Positions 23,840 to 34,266 of a DNA stretch of 64,000 nt are shown here, one piece after another. This DNA is from Amaranthus tricolor. Its lineage: Eukaryota > Streptophyta > Magnoliopsida > Caryophyllales > Amaranthaceae. Position 1 is the stretch's first letter. Each line of letters opens with the position of its first letter. The stretch spans positions 14,435,797 to 14,499,796 of the forward strand of contig NC_080058.1 in NCBI RefSeq assembly GCF_026212465.1, in the 5' to 3' direction. The position numbers were made by a program, and so were the translations under genes. Below the pieces are notes generated by a model, which saw nothing but the letters and a program-made list of their open reading frames with translations, was not told the origin of the DNA and searched no databases.

Positions 23840-24010
23840 GTCCGGGTTGGTCCGGTTCCGTTCCGGTTCCATCCGGTTCCGGTTCCACCCGGTTCTGGTT
23901 CCATTTGGAACCTGTCGCGAACGGTTCCGGTTCCGGGCGGTTCCAAACGGTTCCTTGGCGGTTCATGAGGCGGTTCCAACTCACGGGACGGGCGGGTTGG
24001 ACCATCGGTT
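23840..24010. repeat. Left sub-terminal CCGGTTCC cluster of the hAT
   Basis: At least five CCGGTTCC copies plus degenerate ones in 170 bp of GC-rich sequence, in sharp contrast to AT-rich surroundings. Expected transposase-binding region. Confidence 0.85.
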
Positions 24011-24367
24011 CCATTTTTATTTTTTCTTTAAATATTTATATAATAAAAAAGTACTATAATATCGCGGACGTACCTTTGATGATTACTTGATTATTAGCGA
24101 AATTCATTACATGTCAAGTTGTCATCGTTATTGAAATATTTACTAAAAAGAATGAAAAAAATAAATTAATAAGAAACGAATCAATGATAATGTCGATAAA
24201 GATGATTAATAAAAAAAGAGGGAGAAAATGGACTTGAACCTAGTACCCAAATGAATACTAAGCTGCCTACGTATCCCGAAGGAATCAAAGCCCACGTAGT
24301 TCTTTGTCATACCTTTTATTTATAGTTGTTGAATGTTGATTTATCGTTGTCGTTTGTCGGATTGATC

Positions 24368-27007
24368 CTATTCGTCTTCGTCATCATCATGTGGTTGATT
24401 AGATGCTTCCGCTGACTCTCCTCCTGACGATGATGCAGATGTATCCATCATCATCCATGGATCATCATCGTCGTCTTGATCATCATCATTTCTTAGTCCT
24501 TGTGTTCGAATCTCCGCTTGATCCCAATCTTTCTTGCAAACACATATTTGAATACTATGTGGAGCAAGACGAGATTGCTTTTCGTCCAAAACTCTTCTAC
24601 CTGCACTAAAAGCAGACTCCAACGCAATTGTTGACGCGGGAATTGCAAGGATATCCTTTGCAATTCTCGATAAAATGGGAAATTTAACAGATTTTTCTTT
24701 CCACCACTCCAAAATATCATAGATACTTTGGTCTATTTCAAAGTGGTGTTTAAGATAACTATCTAGTTCTAAATATGAGGTCGAGGAAGAAGAAGATGAT
24801 CCTACAAAACTATCATCTTGAGTCATTATGTTAGCTATTACCGAATTATAGTAAGAGGGACGTGCCGAAACGCTAGCACGCCTAGACATATCGCGTTTCG
24901 GGTTATATATACACTAGCGTAAAAATCATAGAGTTCTGCTAAATATTTTTTACATGTTCCTACATAATTATGTACATCAGTAGACGGGCGATCTAACAAT
25001 TGGTAATAAAATCCTATTACTTTAGTAAGGACCTCAGTTTTAAAACGTGGGTCCAAAATGGTTGCGATTCCATAAATATAAGGAAAATCGGTAAAATATG
25101 CTTGCCATTTTTCCATCATATCTGCAAGAATCGGCCTCAATTTTGGGTTAGTATCTTCATGTGTATATTTAAGGAGATGATAAAAAATAGTAATACATTC
25201 ACTTATTACTAAGTGAACGTTCGGTTCATAAACATAAGAAAAAATCTTAGTCGCGTGGTCATACGCTTCTAATATGTTATGTACACCTATAGCTAATTCC
25301 CAAGTGTCATCAGCTATGAAACTATCTGTACACTCACTATATAGTTGTGTTATTACTGGGCGATAAGCAATCGCCTTTCTTAATAAATCGTTGGTTGAGC
25401 CCCAACGTGTAGGAGTATCTAATGACCAATACACTTTTTTAAGTTGGTATTGGTCACATAATTGTTTATATCGTCTTTTTATCTTTCCGATCCTAATCCA
25501 TTTCACTATATCCCTAATTGGTTCTAATAAATCACTTAATTGTTTTATGCCTGCTTGGCAAGATAAGTTAATTATATGCGCACAACAACGTATGTGTAAT
25601 AAGCTACCCCCAAGGATTAAACTAAAAGCAGGTTCGTTAAACAAAAGTTCTATACATTTAATGTTCGCGATTGCATTATCAGTTGAACAACAAAATATTT
25701 TATCTAATAAGTTCCATTCTCTACATATCTCTACTAATCTATATTTTATGTTTTCACCGGTATGTCTTTCTGGCATTGTCTCAAAAGCAATTATTCTTTT
25801 TTGCATAATCCAATTTCGATCTATCCAGTGTGCTGTTACACACATATAAGGTTCTAAATGTGGGGGAGCAGACCAAATGTCAGTTGTTATGCTAACTCTA
25901 CCATTAAACGATTTAAACATTTCAACTAATTCATAGCGCATTGATTCGTATAATTTAATTGTGCGTCTTTTAAGAGTGCTCCTAAGGATTGCTCTATATT
26001 GTGGTTGCAAAGTTTTTCTATTGAGACGCTCATATGCCCTACTTTCACCGTGGTTAAAAGGCAATTCATCACAAATTACATACCTAGAAAATTCATCAAT
26101 CATGTCATTACGATTGTATCTAAAAGGCATACCTGTGATGGGAATGTCCCATTGTGTCTGTCGGCTTCCACTTGTGGTCCCGCTCCCGCTTGCTGCATGA
26201 GTTTCTTTTGTGATTCCATGCTTCTTTGCCAAATGTTTGTTAAAAGATCCCATACCACCACCTAACATGTATTCACAAAACACAATAAATAAATGTTTAT
26301 AAAATATGAATATATAATGTATCAATGTATTATGTATGTCAGTATGTATAAAAAACTTAAAAAGTATTTACCTCTGGCGAAACTGTATGAAACTAAGGGC
26401 TTTACTCCTTGACTTTCACAAATTTGACAAGTGCATAAGAAAATATCTGGATTCTCGGTTGGTTCTTTTGTGAAATACGACCACACATGTGAAACAGCTC
26501 TACCACTAGGAGGTGGCATTGCCGGAAAAGGTTGTCTTACTGGTTCATCTTCATCTAAATAAATAATTTAAAATTATAAAACTATAATTAAATAAATAAA
26601 TAATTTAAAGTTTAATTAATTTGAAGAATAAAATTATAAAACTAACCGATAGTTTGGAAATTGACTCGTTTACCACGAGCTTGTCTTTGTTGTTGTTGTT
26701 CTCCTTGTTCTTCACGTGATCTTGTTGATGACTGTCGAGATATATTTATCCCAATTGGGGTCGTTGGTTCCTCTTTTTGTTCTTCTTCTTCATCAATTTG
26801 TATTTCTCTTTCCATTTCTTCTGCATAATTATGTAACTCCGGGTCGTACCCTTCCGGATAATTATGTTCATAATTATAATTACTAATGGAAGGTGTTGTT
26901 GATACCGACGGAGTAGAAGTGGCCTTTCTTTTGGACGAACTGGAACCTCCCAATGATTTTGCCACTTTAGTAACTTTTTTTGTGGCTTTTTTCAAAAATG
27001 AAGACAT
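24368..27007 (-). pseudogene. hAT transposase (BED finger, RNase H-like core, hAT dimerisation), one frameshift
   Basis: Cut-and-paste transposase. Three exons on the minus strand: 27007-26647, 26554-26372, 26261-24368, joined by short introns with GT/AG ends (26646-26555 and 26371-26262) that keep frame. Exon 1 is Lys-rich at the start, acidic and Gln-rich. The BED zinc finger is split by intron 2: CQIC in exon 2 and HLAKKH at the start of exon 3. Catalytic-type acidic residues are visible in SITTDIWSAPP and CCSTDNAIAN, and the Glu in ALESAFSAGRR. The C-terminal dimerisation domain contains YDILEWWKEKS and SRLAPHSIQICVCKKDW, then an Asp-rich tail. A single frame change near 24890-24905 separates the core from the dimerisation domain; otherwise open. 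A very short intron there is possible but unlikely. Confidence 0.93.
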
Positions 27008-27271
27008 GATTGATAATATTGAAGTAATAATAGAAATATAGAATTAAGAAATAAATAATTAATTAATTATGTAACTAACTAAATTAAGAAATAATTAAAA
27101 GACTAATTATTTAATTAAGAGAATAATTGCGTAATTAAAGAATTAAGTAGAGAGAGTAAGTAGAGAGAGTAGGAGAAGAGATGAGTTGTGAATGAAAATG
27201 ATTGAAATTGATGAGTATTTATAATGAAAAATGCAACGGCTAGTTCAACGGTTATAAACGGTAACTTTTGG

Positions 27272-27554
27272 CGAACCGGTTCCATGGAACTGGTGGGCCG
27301 GTTCAACCGGACCGGTCCCGGTTCCGGTTCAACCGGACCGGTCCCGGTTCCGGTTCTCCCGGACCGGTTCCGGTTCCAAACCGCGGGTTTTTTACCCGGT
27401 TCACAACGGTTTTTTCCGGCGGTTTCACGGTTCCGGCAACTTTTTTCCGGCGGTTTCACGGTTTCGCGGTTCGGGGCGGTTTGGAACCTGTCGCAAATGG
27501 TTCCGGTTCCAAGCGGAAGCGGTTCGGGACCGGTTCGGTTCCGGGTAGCCCTCC
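27272..27554. repeat. Right sub-terminal CCGGTTCC cluster of the hAT
   Basis: At least five CCGGTTCC copies, plus ACCGGACCGGTCCCGG-type blocks repeated twice at about 27306-27350 and GGCGGTTTCACGGTT twice at about 27418-27465. The motif has the same orientation as at the left end, not the inverted one. Confidence 0.85.
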
Positions 27555-27569
27555 CCGTGGCCATGCCTA

Positions 27570-27577
27570 CTTACAAA
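27570..27577. repeat. Right target site duplication of the hAT element
   Basis: CTTACAAA, identical to 23818-23825. Confidence 0.95.
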
Positions 27578-27877
27578 TAATAATGTGGTAAGTGTTGATG
27601 ATGTGGAGATGACTTCATCAAGTGGTTTTACCTGCCACTCTTTCCAAGTAGGTTCTTACAAACCATCCTCAAAGAAATTCCATAAAGCTAGAAGGAGAGT
27701 TGTTGCTGTTAGTAATACCCATCACGTCCCCAGGCCATGTATTGCTTTTTCTGATCATGTTCTTCTGTGTGTAGAGAGGGACTTATCTTGTAAGAGAAAA
27801 TCTGATGATATGGATGTGGTGATGAATGACTGTGATTGGGAACTGAAACGATCTTGTGTAAGAACTGGAGTAGCTTC
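27578..27877 (+). pseudogene. LINE ORF1, C-terminal part
   Basis: Resumes LINE sequence after the hAT. The open stretch from 27585 has Lys/Arg-rich residues (KKFHKARRRVVAV) and an acidic end, as in L1-type ORF1 tails. It is cut at 27877 by the CACTA-like element. Low conservation makes exact assignment weak; placement between ORF1 and ORF2 is the main evidence. Confidence 0.6.
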
Positions 27878-29470
27878 TACTACAAATAAATAACAAAATG
27901 GCGACGACACTTATGATCGTCATTTAATCGCTAAATTGGCAAAAAGTGGCCCGGGCGACGGCTCAAGGGGTGGATGCCATTTTGGTGGACGCTATATGAA
28001 AATTGGACGCCTAAACATCGCCAAAATTATGAAAATGGGGCGACAGCCTGGCTACGGCCCATGTGTCGTCGCCATGTGCTATTTTATGAGGCTACGGTCT
28101 GGCTACGACCCTATTTCGTCGCCCATATTATTATTAGTGTATTATTAGTATATTATTAGTCGTATTACTGTATTATTAATTTTTTTTAGGATATTATTAG
28201 TCGTACTTGTATAGTATTAATATATTATCAATCGTATTAGTATATTAATACCCGTATTAGTGCATTATTAGTCGAATTAGTGTATTATTTATATATTTTA
28301 ATTGTATTAGTGTATTGTTAGTCGAATTAATGCATTATTAGTATATTATTAGTTTTTTAGTCGTATTAGTGTAGTATTAATATAACGTATTAGTATATTA
28401 TTAGTTTTTAAGTCGTATTAGTGTAGTATTAATACATTGTATTAGTATATTATTAGTTGTATAATCGTATTAGCGTAACATTAATATATTATTAATCGTA
28501 TTAGTATATTATTAGTTGTATAGTCGTATTAGTGTAGTATTAATATATCGTATTAGTATATTATTATTTGTATAGTCGTATTAGTGTAGTTTTAATATTT
28601 TATTAATCGTATTAGTGTAGTATTAATATATTATTAATCGTTAGTATATTATTATTTGTACAAGTGTAGTACTAGTATATTTTTAATTGTTTTAGTATAT
28701 AATAAGGCGTATTAGTGTAATATTAGTAAATTATTAGTTGCGTAGTCATATTAGAGTAATATTTATATATTATTAATCATATTAGTATATTGTTATTCGA
28801 ATTAATGCATTATTAATATATTATTAGTTTTGTAGTAGTATTAGTGTAGTATTAATATATTATTAGTTGTGTAGTCGTATTAGAGTAATACTAATACATT
28901 ATTAGTCGAATTAGTATATAATTAGTCGTATTAGTATTATAGCTATTTAAGCTAAGATTAAAAGAGGTTTAAAAATAGGGCTATTACAATATTAGTACAT
29001 TATTAATTGTATTAGTATATAATTAGTCGTATTAGTGTATTATTAGTCTTATTAGCGTATTATTAATATATTATTAATTATAATAGTATATTATTAATTG
29101 TAGATACTTATGTAGTTTTTTTTTAATACAGGAAAATTCCACAAAAGAAGTGGAGAGGGGCAACGGCCTGGCTACGGCACATGGTCGTCGCCCACTTAAA
29201 AAAAAATAAAAAAAAATTCAATACGGGCTACGGCCTGTGCACTAAATTTTTTTTTTAAAATTTGGGCGTCGAGCTGGCTACGGGAAGTTGTCGTCGCCTC
29301 ACACTGTTTTCTAAAAAGAGACGTTGAAAAAGGATGACGATGAGCTGGCTACGGGACTGTGTCGTCGCCATTTTTTCGAAATCTATGGCGATGACTTTTT
29401 CGTCGCCATTAGTGATGAACATGTGGCCGTCGTCTTTTTACCATCGCCATTTTAACATTTATTTGTAGTG
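27878..29470. mobile_element. CACTA-like non-autonomous element, 1593 bp
   Basis: Left end TACTACAAATAAAT and right end (read inward) CACTACAAATAAAT match apart from the first base. Both are followed by AAAATGGCGA and CGACGAC/GTCGTCGC motifs typical of CACTA sub-terminal regions. A longer motif with CTGGCTACGG and GTCGTCGCC recurs at about 28045, 28093, 29168, 29275 and 29346. Flanking 3-mers are TTC and TTT, near but not equal as a CACTA 3-bp duplication. No coding; the centre is a minisatellite. Confidence 0.7.
28125..29115. repeat. AT-rich minisatellite inside the CACTA-like element
   Basis: About 1 kb built from TATTAGT-type heptamers arranged in irregular ~40-50 bp units (for example TCGTATTAGTGTAGTATTAA followed by TATATTATTAG). 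Units vary in length and are partly decayed. Confidence 0.8.
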
Positions 29471-29540
29471 TTTTGAGCTTTCATATGCTTCTGAAAATGT
29501 AGTAGCTAGAGTTGGTGATGACCAACCCCGTGAACTTCAA

Positions 29541-31071
29541 TAAAAATATTAAGTTGGAACTGTCGAGGGATTAATAACCCCGAGACAGTTCAAGCTCTCC
29601 GCAACCGGTGCAGAATAGAGCGTCCAATTAATAGGAGTAAGCTAGATGGGGTTCGTTAAAAAATGCAATTTTAATAATGGTGTTTGTGTGAGTAGTCAGG
29701 GGAACTCGGGAGGCATTGGCTTATGGTGAAAAGATCATAAAGTTAGTCTTCGGTCTTTCTCAGCATGACATATTTCTGTGGAGATCAAAACTAACAACTC
29801 TAGTAATATTTGGGTAGTAAATGGCATATATGGATGGCCGAAAAGAGCGAATAAATATAGAACATAGGACCTTATGAGATCTATTGTTGATTATACCCAG
29901 CTCCCTTATGTGTTTTTCGGTGATTTCTATGAAATAATGTCAATGAATGAAAAAGAGGGTGGTGCTCTAAGAGATGAAAGGGATATTGTTGCTTTCAGAA
30001 AATTTGTTGATGATTGCAATCTGGTGGACTTGGGCTTTTAGGGAAATTGCTTTACTTGGTGTCGGGGAAAGTCCAAATCTACTTTTGTACATGAGCGTGT
30101 TGATTGTTTCCTTGCTTCTCCTTGTTGGGCGGAGGTGTTTCCTGGTACGAACGTTCGCCACTTTTCTATATTTAGATCTGATCATGCTCCCCTTATGTTA
30201 TGTTCGGAGTCCAGAAGTAGTGAGGATTTCAATGATAGACTGTTCAGGTTTGAATCGTTTTAGCTCTCAAAAGATGGTTGTAGTATGATGGTCTCTGAAG
30301 CTTGGAATGAGGGGATTAACTCTTCTTTCCATACCCGCTTGGAATCATGTGCTAATTTCTTTAAGGAGTGGGCTGAAGGGACTTTTCGAGAGACTAAAAG
30401 GCTGATTAAACTTATTGAAAAGAAACTTGCAAAAGCCCAAAAACAATCTCCTAATTCTCATATGCTAGCAACGTGTTCTAAGATTCCTGAAGAACTGGAT
30501 AGTTTGCATCGGGTAGAAGAGGCATATTGGCATCTTCGTTTTAGAAAAAATCAATTAAAAGACGGAGATAAAAACACAAAATATTTCCATCGTAAAGCAA
30601 GCTCAAGGAAGAAGAGGAATTTGATTCGTGGTCTTACATATAAGGAGGGCAACTGGAATACTTCAAAAGTTGATATCGAGAGACTGGTCACTGCCTACTT
30701 TGAAAGTATCTTTGCTACTAGCTCTCCTTCGGGTTTCGCTGAGGCTCTTGAAGGTATTTTCCCTGCGGTGACATTGCTTGATTTTTGGAGCCAACTCACG
30801 AGGATATTCGCTCTGCTCTTTTCCAAATGCACCCGACAAAGGCTCTAGGTATTGATGGTTTCCATGCTCTTTTCTTTCATAAATTTTGGGATATTCTTGG
30901 AGATGATGATACGACTTTGGTTAAAAATCGAGGGAGGGGGAATGTTGATTTGAAGCCCACAAACAAAACTTGTATTTCCCTTATCCCAAAATGCAATGAC
31001 CCAAAAAGATTGTCAAACTTTCGCCCTATTAGTTGTTGTAACGTTATATACAAAATTGTCTCCAAAGTTAT
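29541..31071 (+). pseudogene. LINE ORF2, endonuclease and N-terminal RT part
   Basis: Begins with the AP-endonuclease start typical of plant L1 (LSWNCRGINNPETVQALRN, about 29549-29605) and continues through VFFGDF (about 29910), VDLGF with NCFTWCRG (about 30030-30065) and the catalytic SDHAPL at about 30177-30195. A linker follows (LRFRKNQLKDGDKNTKYFHRK, about 30535-30595), then the RT start (ALGIDGFHALFF, about 30845; CISLIPKCNDPKRLSNFRPI, about 30970-31030). Several stops and frame changes. Interrupted at 31071 by the solo LTR; GTTAT at 31067-31071 is the left target copy. Confidence 0.88.
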
Positions 31072-31332
31072 TGTAGACTCAATTAGGAATGGGAACAGCA
31101 ACAAGAGGGGGGGTGAATTGTTGTTGTTACTAGTTTAAGCGTTTTTGCCCTGTTTTTGCGGAATTGAATAAAATAAATAAAGCTTAAACTTAGAGCGAAA
31201 TAATTAAAAGAGACAAACGATTTTGACGTGGAAACCTTCTAGGCCTAAATAGAAGGAAAAACCACGACCCCTTGGGATTTCTAAATTCTCCACTATGTTT
31301 AAGGCAACTCGTTACAATTACATTAAACATCT

Positions 31333-31530
31333 TACTTCACTCGAAGCGAATCAACTAGGCCAACTCTTCTCTCTTAAATTGCTTCACTCAAAGCAACAAA
31401 CTTAGCTTCACTAAAAGCTAATTCTCACCACTAGCTTCACTAGAAGCTTTCTCCTTAACTTTACTCAAAGCTAATCTCTTCTCTAGCTTCATTAAAAGCT
31501 ATCTAATTTCCCCCTTAGACTCACCCGAGT
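31333..31530 (-). repeat. Array of short hairpins in the solo LTR
   Basis: Six or more units of the form AGCTTCACTAAAAGCT (variants CTTCACTCGAAG, CTTCACTCAAAG, AGCTTCACTAGAAGCT), each self-complementary, spaced about 25-30 bp. The related Sirevirus LTR has only one comparable unit (near 8548). Confidence 0.8.
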
Positions 31531-31722
31531 CTAATTACAAATTCTCTCAAAAACCCTTACAAAGGATAAAAATTCTCTAAAAATAAAATCAATGAGTTGC
31601 ACAAGAAAATATTATAAATTAATTGGCATTTTTAAAACAAATTTTCTTGTAAAAATTCTCCCAAAATTACGTATGATTTAATGGCTCATACTAAGGGAAG
31701 TTTTTATGAATAACCGAGTCCA

Positions 31723-31732
31723 CTATTTATAG
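31723..31732 (-). promoter_or_regulatory. TATA box of the solo LTR
   Basis: Minus-strand CTATAAATAG, identical to the TATA box of the LTR at 7633-8824; transcription would run leftward. Confidence 0.6.
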
Positions 31733-32534
31733 AGCTAAAATCCCTAAAAATAAGGAATATTCCAATACATTATTCCATTATCAAAAAGATCATGGGAGTA
31801 ATGTGGATTAACCAAACATACGGTTATTTGATTAAGTCAAATCATACAGAAATAACCGCTGTTCCTATTTGCCTAAAATAGCTTCTGTTCCCTTCAAGCA
31901 GCAGTTTCTTCAATAGCTGTTCCTGTTCCAGTACTAATTGCTGGAACGTGTTTGCTATAAATAGAAACGGTTATGCTTATTACGAATGGTTACTTGCTAA
32001 CTTGTAAGTATAAAGACGGTTAAGAATGATAGCTAAGACCCATTCAACAACAACTAATTCTATTTTTAGTAAATCCAATATTTACTAAAAATAGATCCTA
32101 AAATAAAGGATCTTTATTTAGAGGCTCATACGTAAAGTAATTTTTAGAAAACTTTTTGCCAATTAATTATAATAATTAATAAATGCAACAAATTAACTTT
32201 ATTTAATACATTAACTAAAAATAATAATTATAAATAAATAACCAGAATTTCCAGTTAACGTAGGCTGACTCCAGTTCAGGAACAGTGCGCTGTTTCCAGA
32301 ATCCAATTTTGCTAGAACATCCAACTTAGGAACAGTAGACCTGCTGTCTCCATTTTACATCCCAAGCGATATACTTCTTCTAACATCCCTTGAATCCTTT
32401 TGACACGTGCATTCCCATGAACTAAGCCATAGGTACTATCAACGATCACAATTAATCGGATATCGACCTGCACACAATCTCTAAACACATATTTGCTTAA
32501 GTGTAGTCATCATCAAAACTAAAGAGGTCCAACA

Positions 32535-33747
32535 GTTATGGCTAATAAACTTAAGGGGTTTTTAGGGAATATTATTTTGGTTAACTAAAGTGCCTTTATC
32601 CCTAAGATGTTGAACACCGATAATGCACTTTTGGCTTTAGAAGCTTTTCATGCAATGAAGAGATGGGGAAATGGGGGGGAAAACAGCTTTTTCCCTTCAA
32701 CTAGATATGAGTAAAGCATATGATAGAGTGGAATGGTGTTTTTTAGAGAGAGCGATGTTGAAGATGGGGTTTAGTGATGCATGGGTTGGTCGTTTTATGA
32801 GTTGCATTTCTAGTGTCTCGTTTTCCTTCAAGATTAAAGGAAAAGTGTGCGGAGATATTGCGCCATCTAGAGGTTTAAGACAAGGTGACCCGATATCCCC
32901 ATATCTTTTTATTATTTGTGTAGAGGCTTTTTCAAAGCTGATTTCGACTAGCATTGATAAACAGGAGATTAATGGCATTCGTATTTATCGTGGTGCACCT
33001 ATTTTATCACATTTGTTCTTTGCAGATGATAGTATTTTGTTTGCTAAAGCATCGGTGCAGGAATACTAGGAGGTAGCTAATATTATTAGCAAATATGAGA
33101 GAGCGTCCGGTCCAAAAGCAAATTATAATAAGACCAAAATTTCTTTTAGCAAGAGTGTACTTCACCAGCTAAGAAGAAACATTGTGGAAGTTTTGGGGGT
33201 GAAGGAAGTCGATTGTCATGTTAAGTACTTAGGTCTCCTACAGTCATTGGCCGCTCAAAAAAGGAAATCTTCTTACGATTAAAGGACCGGGTGTGGAAGA
33301 AGCTTTGAGGCTGGAAAGAGAAATTTTTATCGAAGACAGGTAAAGAGGTGCTTATCAAATTGGTTATCCAAGCCATTCCTATTTATATGATGAGCATCTT
33401 TGGATTTCCCTGTGGTTTTGTGGACGAAATCCATGCTCTGTTCGCGAAGTTCTGGTGGGGATCTAGTAATGAACACAAGAAAATTCATTGGCATAGTAGA
33501 AGTCATTTGTGCTTACCAAAGAGCAAAGGGGGGATGGGCTTTTGTGATTTGAAATGCTTAAACTCCGCCTTACTAGCAAAACAGTTTTGGCAATTGCTCA
33601 TGGGTACAAACCCTCTTCTTCTTGAGGTCATCAAAGCCCGGTATTTCAAACACACATCGATCTTAGAATCACATAGAGGTCATGATCCGAGCTTTACCTG
33701 GAGAAGTGTGTGGGGGGCTAAATCTCTCCTTATGGAGGGGTTAGGAT
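32535..33747 (+). pseudogene. LINE ORF2, RT core and C-terminal part
   Basis: Continues the RT after the solo LTR (VMANKLKGFLGNIIL). Then come LQLDMSKAYDRVEW (about 32700), GLRQGDPISPYLFIICVE (about 32873) and the metal site FADD at about 33019-33030. After a stop (33067-33069) and frame changes, the C-terminal part at 33348-33747 has WWGSSNEHKKIHW, LCLPKSKGGMGF and FTWRSVWGAKSLL. It ends abruptly where TAGGGATGGGCA begins. Catalytic motifs are intact but the frame is not. Confidence 0.9.
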
Positions 33748-33955
33748 TAGGGATGGGCATGGGTCGGATCTGGGTCAGGTCCAGTAAGACCCAAATCTAG
33801 ACCCTAGTTTTTTTATTGGACGCAGACCTGGACCCGAATCCGTAGGATCTGAAAAATTTTGACCCGAACCCATACCCTTAGGGTCTGGATATGGGTCCAA
33901 AACAATTTTATTTTTTTTACTGAAATTTTTTTAAAAATATATTATGAAGTACAAT
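33748..33955. mobile_element. hAT-like terminal fragment
   Basis: TAGGGATGGGCATGGGTC followed by repeated GGGTC/GACCC blocks (about 33770-33900) resembles the end of a second hAT family with sub-terminal repeats. It interrupts LINE ORF2. The other end is not found before the Cassandra-like LTR at 33956. Assignment rests on end sequence only. Confidence 0.5.
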
Positions 33956-34257
33956 TGTAACACCCCGGCCCCTCGGACCGCTGGTGACTACTTTTGGAGA
34001 CTGTAGACTAGCCCCACAAACCAACACAAGTCTTTCCAGTGCACTTTGGCCTCACTCATGCGCACCCGGGAAAACTTCCCAGGAGGTCACCCATCCTAAA
34101 ATTGCTCTCCACCAAGCACGCTTAACTGTGGAGTTCTTAGCAAATGAGCTCCCTAGAAAAGAAGATGCACCTTATATTTTAATATTAAAATAAAAGCTAT
34201 ATATTAATATAGAAACATTAGATTTTACCAATAATATATTTAATTAAGAACGTAACA
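33956..34257 (-). repeat. Cassandra-type TRIM LTR with 5S rRNA-like core
   Basis: 302 bp with TGTAACAC at one end and GTAACA at the other (TG/CA in LTR orientation). The minus strand contains a 5S rRNA-derived core followed by a GGGGCC/GGGTGTTACA end as in Cassandra elements, which are internally coding-free and carry 5S-like sequence in their LTRs. I find no matching target duplication (ACAAT left, AATAC right), so one boundary may be off or a rearrangement occurred. It sits 9 bp past the splice donor of the Ulp1-like exon. Confidence 0.75.
34061..34137 (-). ncRNA. 5S rRNA-like segment within the Cassandra LTR
   Basis: Minus strand matches the 5S gene promoter: A-box region AGTTAAGCGTGCTTGG (34112-34127) and GGATGGGTGACCTCCTGG (34079-34096) are essentially canonical. 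The flanking 5S body is diverged and incomplete, so it is not a 5S gene. Confidence 0.8.
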
Positions 34258-34266
34258 AATACTTAC

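Larger units (their letters stand above)
23826..27569 (-). mobile_element. hAT transposon, 3744 bp, with exact 8-bp target duplications
   Basis: Terminal inverted repeat TAGGCATGGCCACGG at 23826-23840 and its complement at 27555-27569. The 8-bp target duplication CTTACAAA is present at 23818-23825 and 27570-27577, both perfect. The transposase lies on the minus strand. Both ends are packed with CCGGTTCC-type sub-terminal repeats. A conserved-looking block (about 24262-24300, CTGCCTACGTATCC) sits between transposase stop and left end. The element is nearly complete and inserted in LINE ORF1. The perfect target copies suggest recent insertion. Confidence 0.96.
31072..32534 (-). repeat. Solo LTR of a Sirevirus-type element, reverse orientation
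   Basis: 1463 bp, TGT...ACA termini, flanked by perfect 5-bp duplications GTTAT (31067-31071, 32535-32539). Removing the LTR and one copy restores a continuous RT reading frame across the junction, which confirms both boundaries. Read on the minus strand it starts TGTTGGACCTCTTTAG and shares the C-run/CTCTTGTTGC 3' region and the TATA box with the Sirevirus LTR at 7633-8824, though much diverged. No interior is present, so it arose by LTR-LTR recombination. Confidence 0.93.
22741..33747 (+). mobile_element. L1-type LINE, split by three insertions, 3' end missing
   Basis: A pyrimidine-rich leader (22735-22800, CTCTCTCTAGGG) precedes ORF1 (DUF4283 plus zinc knuckle) and ORF2 (AP endonuclease, reverse transcriptase, C-terminal part). 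Removing the hAT (23826-27569), CACTA-like element (27878-29470) and solo LTR (31072-32534) leaves about 4.2 kb of LINE. It is cut at 33747 by a hAT-like end, so the 3' UTR and poly(A) are not seen. Stops and frame changes in both ORFs make it inactive. It is the oldest layer of this region. Confidence 0.88.

Noticed and set aside
24880..24910. Third transposase intron of about 30 bp instead of a frameshift
   Set aside because: GT and AG dinucleotides exist but the length is below any usual plant intron; a one-base indel is simpler.
25391..26265. Plus-strand frames of 79-152 aa
   Set aside because: Antisense shadows of the hAT transposase.
27115..27591. Frames of 107-149 aa in the right end of the hAT
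   Set aside because: Low-complexity translation of CCGGTTCC repeats on either strand; no domain, no start context.
34061..34137. 5S rRNA gene
   Set aside because: Only the promoter part is conserved, the body is incomplete, and it lies inside an LTR-like segment as in Cassandra elements.
33948..34262. 5-bp target duplication for the Cassandra-like LTR
   Set aside because: Flanks ACAAT and AATAC do not match, and shifted boundaries did not give a better pair.
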